Source: Hyphomicrobiales bacterium
GTDB taxonomy: Bacteria > Pseudomonadota > Alphaproteobacteria > Micropepsales > Micropepsaceae
DNA: 5,783 nt
Direction of reading: 5' to 3'
Assembly (NCBI GenBank): GCA_017849395.1
Contig: JAFIHO010000426.1
Coordinates: forward strand, 1 to 5,783
This document shows positions 4,391 to 5,783 of the stretch, piece by piece. Below the pieces are notes generated by a model that did no database searches, was not told the origin of the DNA, and worked only from the letters and a program-made list of their open reading frames with translations. The number at the start of each line of letters is the position of its first letter. Within the stretch, counting starts at the first letter, position 1. Position numbers and translations under genes: made by a program.

Positions 4391-5783
4391 CTACTGGGCG
4401 ACGTGCAGTGCGGTGATTTGCTGGCCGATGGTGTTAAATGCCGTGATGATCGCACCGGAGCTGTTGAGTGGGAAATATTTGCCCGGATCGCTGGCGCAGT
4501 TCTGCAGCACCGAGGAATTGCCCTGGGTGCCGGCCAGGTCCACATAGATGGTGTAGACCACGAAGCCGAGCTGCTTGGCCTTGGCGCAGGCCATCGCCAT
4601 GCGGCCGTCCACCGCGCTGGACTGGTTGGAGCCGTCGCCGTTCCAGCGGTTCTGGGTGTTGAGGCCGTCCGACAAAAGGATGATGTAGCGCGTCGTATAG
4701 GCCGGGAGCTCGGGGGCGTTGTAGGGATCATTCTCCAGCAATGTCTGCATCGCATGGGCCAGGCCGATGGTCTGGTTGGTCGAGCCATTGGGCTGAAGCG
4801 CCGAGACCTTGCTGGCCAGCGTGGTCCATTGGGTGGCATCCCAGGTCGCCGGCAGCGGCACGATCGCGCTGGGTGGGCAGCTTTCCGTATTCTCTGCCGG
4901 GAACAGGCTGCCGCTGGCCGAAGACGGCGTGCCCGGATTGGTGTCGAAATCCTGGTCGCGGTCCATGATGCAGCCTTCCCAGGTGCTGTGGCTGTTCACG
5001 ACCCAGGCATGGCTCCAGGGACCGGCGGCGGTCTTGGCCACCGTGGTCGCATTCTTGTAGTCCATGATGGTCCGGGTCCAGGTGCAGGTGCCGGACCAGT
5101 TGCAATTCTTGGTGCCGTCGGTGGTGGTGCTGGACGGCGCGCTCTGCGTGGTGTTGGTGCTGTCGCCGCTATAGCCCGCGATGGTCTGGGTCGAGGTGTT
5201 GACGATGGGGCTGCCCAGATTGCTGGTCGTGGAGGTGCCGGCATTGCAGTTGATCGAACCCGATCCCGTCTGCGAACAGCTCTGGGTCGTCTTCTTGGTC
5301 GGGGTCGCGGTGGCCGTGGTGGTGACCAGCGTCTGGGTCGGCGTGCTGTTGTAGCAGCCATTGTAATAGCGGTTGCGGCGGGTGGTGTTGTAGGTGCCCG
5401 AATCCGCGCCGGGGCAGATCAGTCCGTTGGACGGAATGGTGCTGCGGGTCGAAGAGCCGTTAGTGGCGTTCGAGACGCAATAGAAGCCATAAGGACTCTT
5501 CAGCCGGTTGCTGGAGGTGGTGAAGGGGCAGGCCGCGCCCGGACCGTTATTGTCGGCGGCGGTGGTCAGCGTCACGTTCGGCGGCTGGGATTCCCAGTCC
5601 GTCCAGGTGATCCAGCTCGCATTCACATTGGCGGTGCCGACATTCACGTCCTTGCTGAAGGGCGTCATCGTCACCTGTACATCGCCGACATTGGTGGCGG
5701 CGGCCCGCAGCACTTCTAGAAGGCCCGGCGTATGCACGTTGTTGACCGTGGTGCCGTTCAGCGCGGTCTTCATCGCGCTTATC
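4391..5783 (-). CDS. TadG-like pilus assembly protein with von Willebrand A domain (N-terminus beyond right edge)
   Basis: The frame is open to the window edge, so the N-terminus is missing. An internal Met at 5773 is the reference for numbering (460 residues from there). In TadG-type proteins the N-terminal part holds a TadE/TadG membrane segment and the DxSxS metal site, both presumably outside the window. What remains is VWA-like. It has VQVTMTPFSKDVNVG (33-46), a Cys-containing block WEGCIMDRDQDFDT (265-278), and NGSTNQTIGLAHAM (329-342) with Thr335 as the likely MIDAS threonine. It also has YIILLSDGLNTQNRW (363-377) with MIDAS-type Asp369. Residues ~142-222 form a Thr/Ser/Asn-rich insertion. 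Twelve cysteines are spread over the chain, which fits an extracytoplasmic protein with disulfides. It is likely cotranscribed with the hydroxylase. It could be a cell-surface or minor-pilin-like adhesin rather than canonical TadG. Confidence 0.82.
   Translation of the reverse strand, partial: ISAMKTALNGTTVNNVHTPGLLEVLRAAATNVGDVQVTMTPFSKDVNVGTANVNASWITWTDWESQPPNVTLTTAADNNGPGAACPFTTSSNRLKSPYGFYCVSNATNGSSTRSTIPSNGLICPGADSGTYNTTRRNRYYNGCYNSTPTQTLVTTTATATPTKKTTQSCSQTGSGSINCNAGTSTTSNLGSPIVNTSTQTIAGYSGDSTNTTQSAPSSTTTDGTKNCNWSGTCTWTRTIMDYKNATTVAKTAAGPWSHAWVVNSHSTWEGCIMDRDQDFDTNPGTPSSASGSLFPAENTESCPPSAIVPLPATWDATQWTTLASKVSALQPNGSTNQTIGLAHAMQTLLENDPYNAPELPAYTTRYIILLSDGLNTQNRWNGDGSNQSSAVDGRMAMACAKAKQLGFVVYTIYVDLAGTQGNSSVLQNCASDPGKYFPLNSSGAIITAFNTIGQQITALHVAQ

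Noticed and set aside
5117..5340. Apparent DNA repeats rich in ggtggt/gtggtg in the VWA gene
   Set aside because: They reflect Thr/Ser codon runs of the low-complexity protein segment. No regular repeat unit could be defined.
4085..5719. Long plus-strand open frame of 544 codons opposite the VWA and hydroxylase genes
   Set aside because: It spans two well-supported minus-strand genes and the gap between them. It is extremely Gly/Arg/Ala-rich with no recognisable domain, and is a GC-driven antisense shadow.

Overview
The window is GC-rich DNA from a Gram-negative bacterium, almost certainly an alphaproteobacterium. The evidence is a pilA-cpaA-cpaB-cpaC gene order of the Caulobacter/Rhizobiales type, a Flp pilin with an ESGATAIEYG processing motif, and a perfect TTAA-N7-TTAA (CtrA-type) site in front of the pilin gene. 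No tRNA, rRNA, CRISPR array or mobile element is visible. The species cannot be named from the sequence alone.

Layout. Positions 1-1787 (minus strand) hold the start of a tad/cpa (tight adherence, type IVc pilus) operon read right to left: pilA/flp (1626-1787), cpaA prepilin peptidase (1045-1554), cpaB (106-942) and the first 35 codons of cpaC (secretin), which runs off the left edge. A strong hairpin (1575-1600) lies between pilA and cpaA. A 102-bp gap with a second CtrA-like site lies between cpaA and cpaB. cpaB and cpaC overlap by one base.

Upstream of pilA on the same strand is a membrane PAP2-type phosphatase/inositolphosphotransferase-like gene (1884-2870). It is divergent from a small exported protein on the plus strand (2975-3427) that is essentially a free-standing secretin N-terminal (pilus formation N) domain. 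A clear bidirectional terminator (3458-3493) separates it from a convergent minus-strand pair: a TadG-like von Willebrand A protein (4391 to beyond the right edge) followed 18 bp later by a membrane fatty acid hydroxylase/sterol desaturase (3509-4372).

How it fits together. PilA is the pilus subunit and CpaA cuts its leader. CpaB and CpaC form the periplasmic/outer-membrane channel. The small secretin-N protein and the TadG-like VWA protein are plausible accessory parts. The rest of the machine (cpaD, cpaE, cpaF, tadB, tadC) would be expected left of position 1. The two lipid-related membrane enzymes are interleaved with the pilus genes, and whether they are functionally linked is open. The most interesting regulatory signal is that five of the six TTAA tetranucleotides I count in the window lie in (or, for one, overlap the edge of) the short gaps between genes, and several form full or near CtrA sites. 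This suggests cell-cycle control of the pilus as in Caulobacter.
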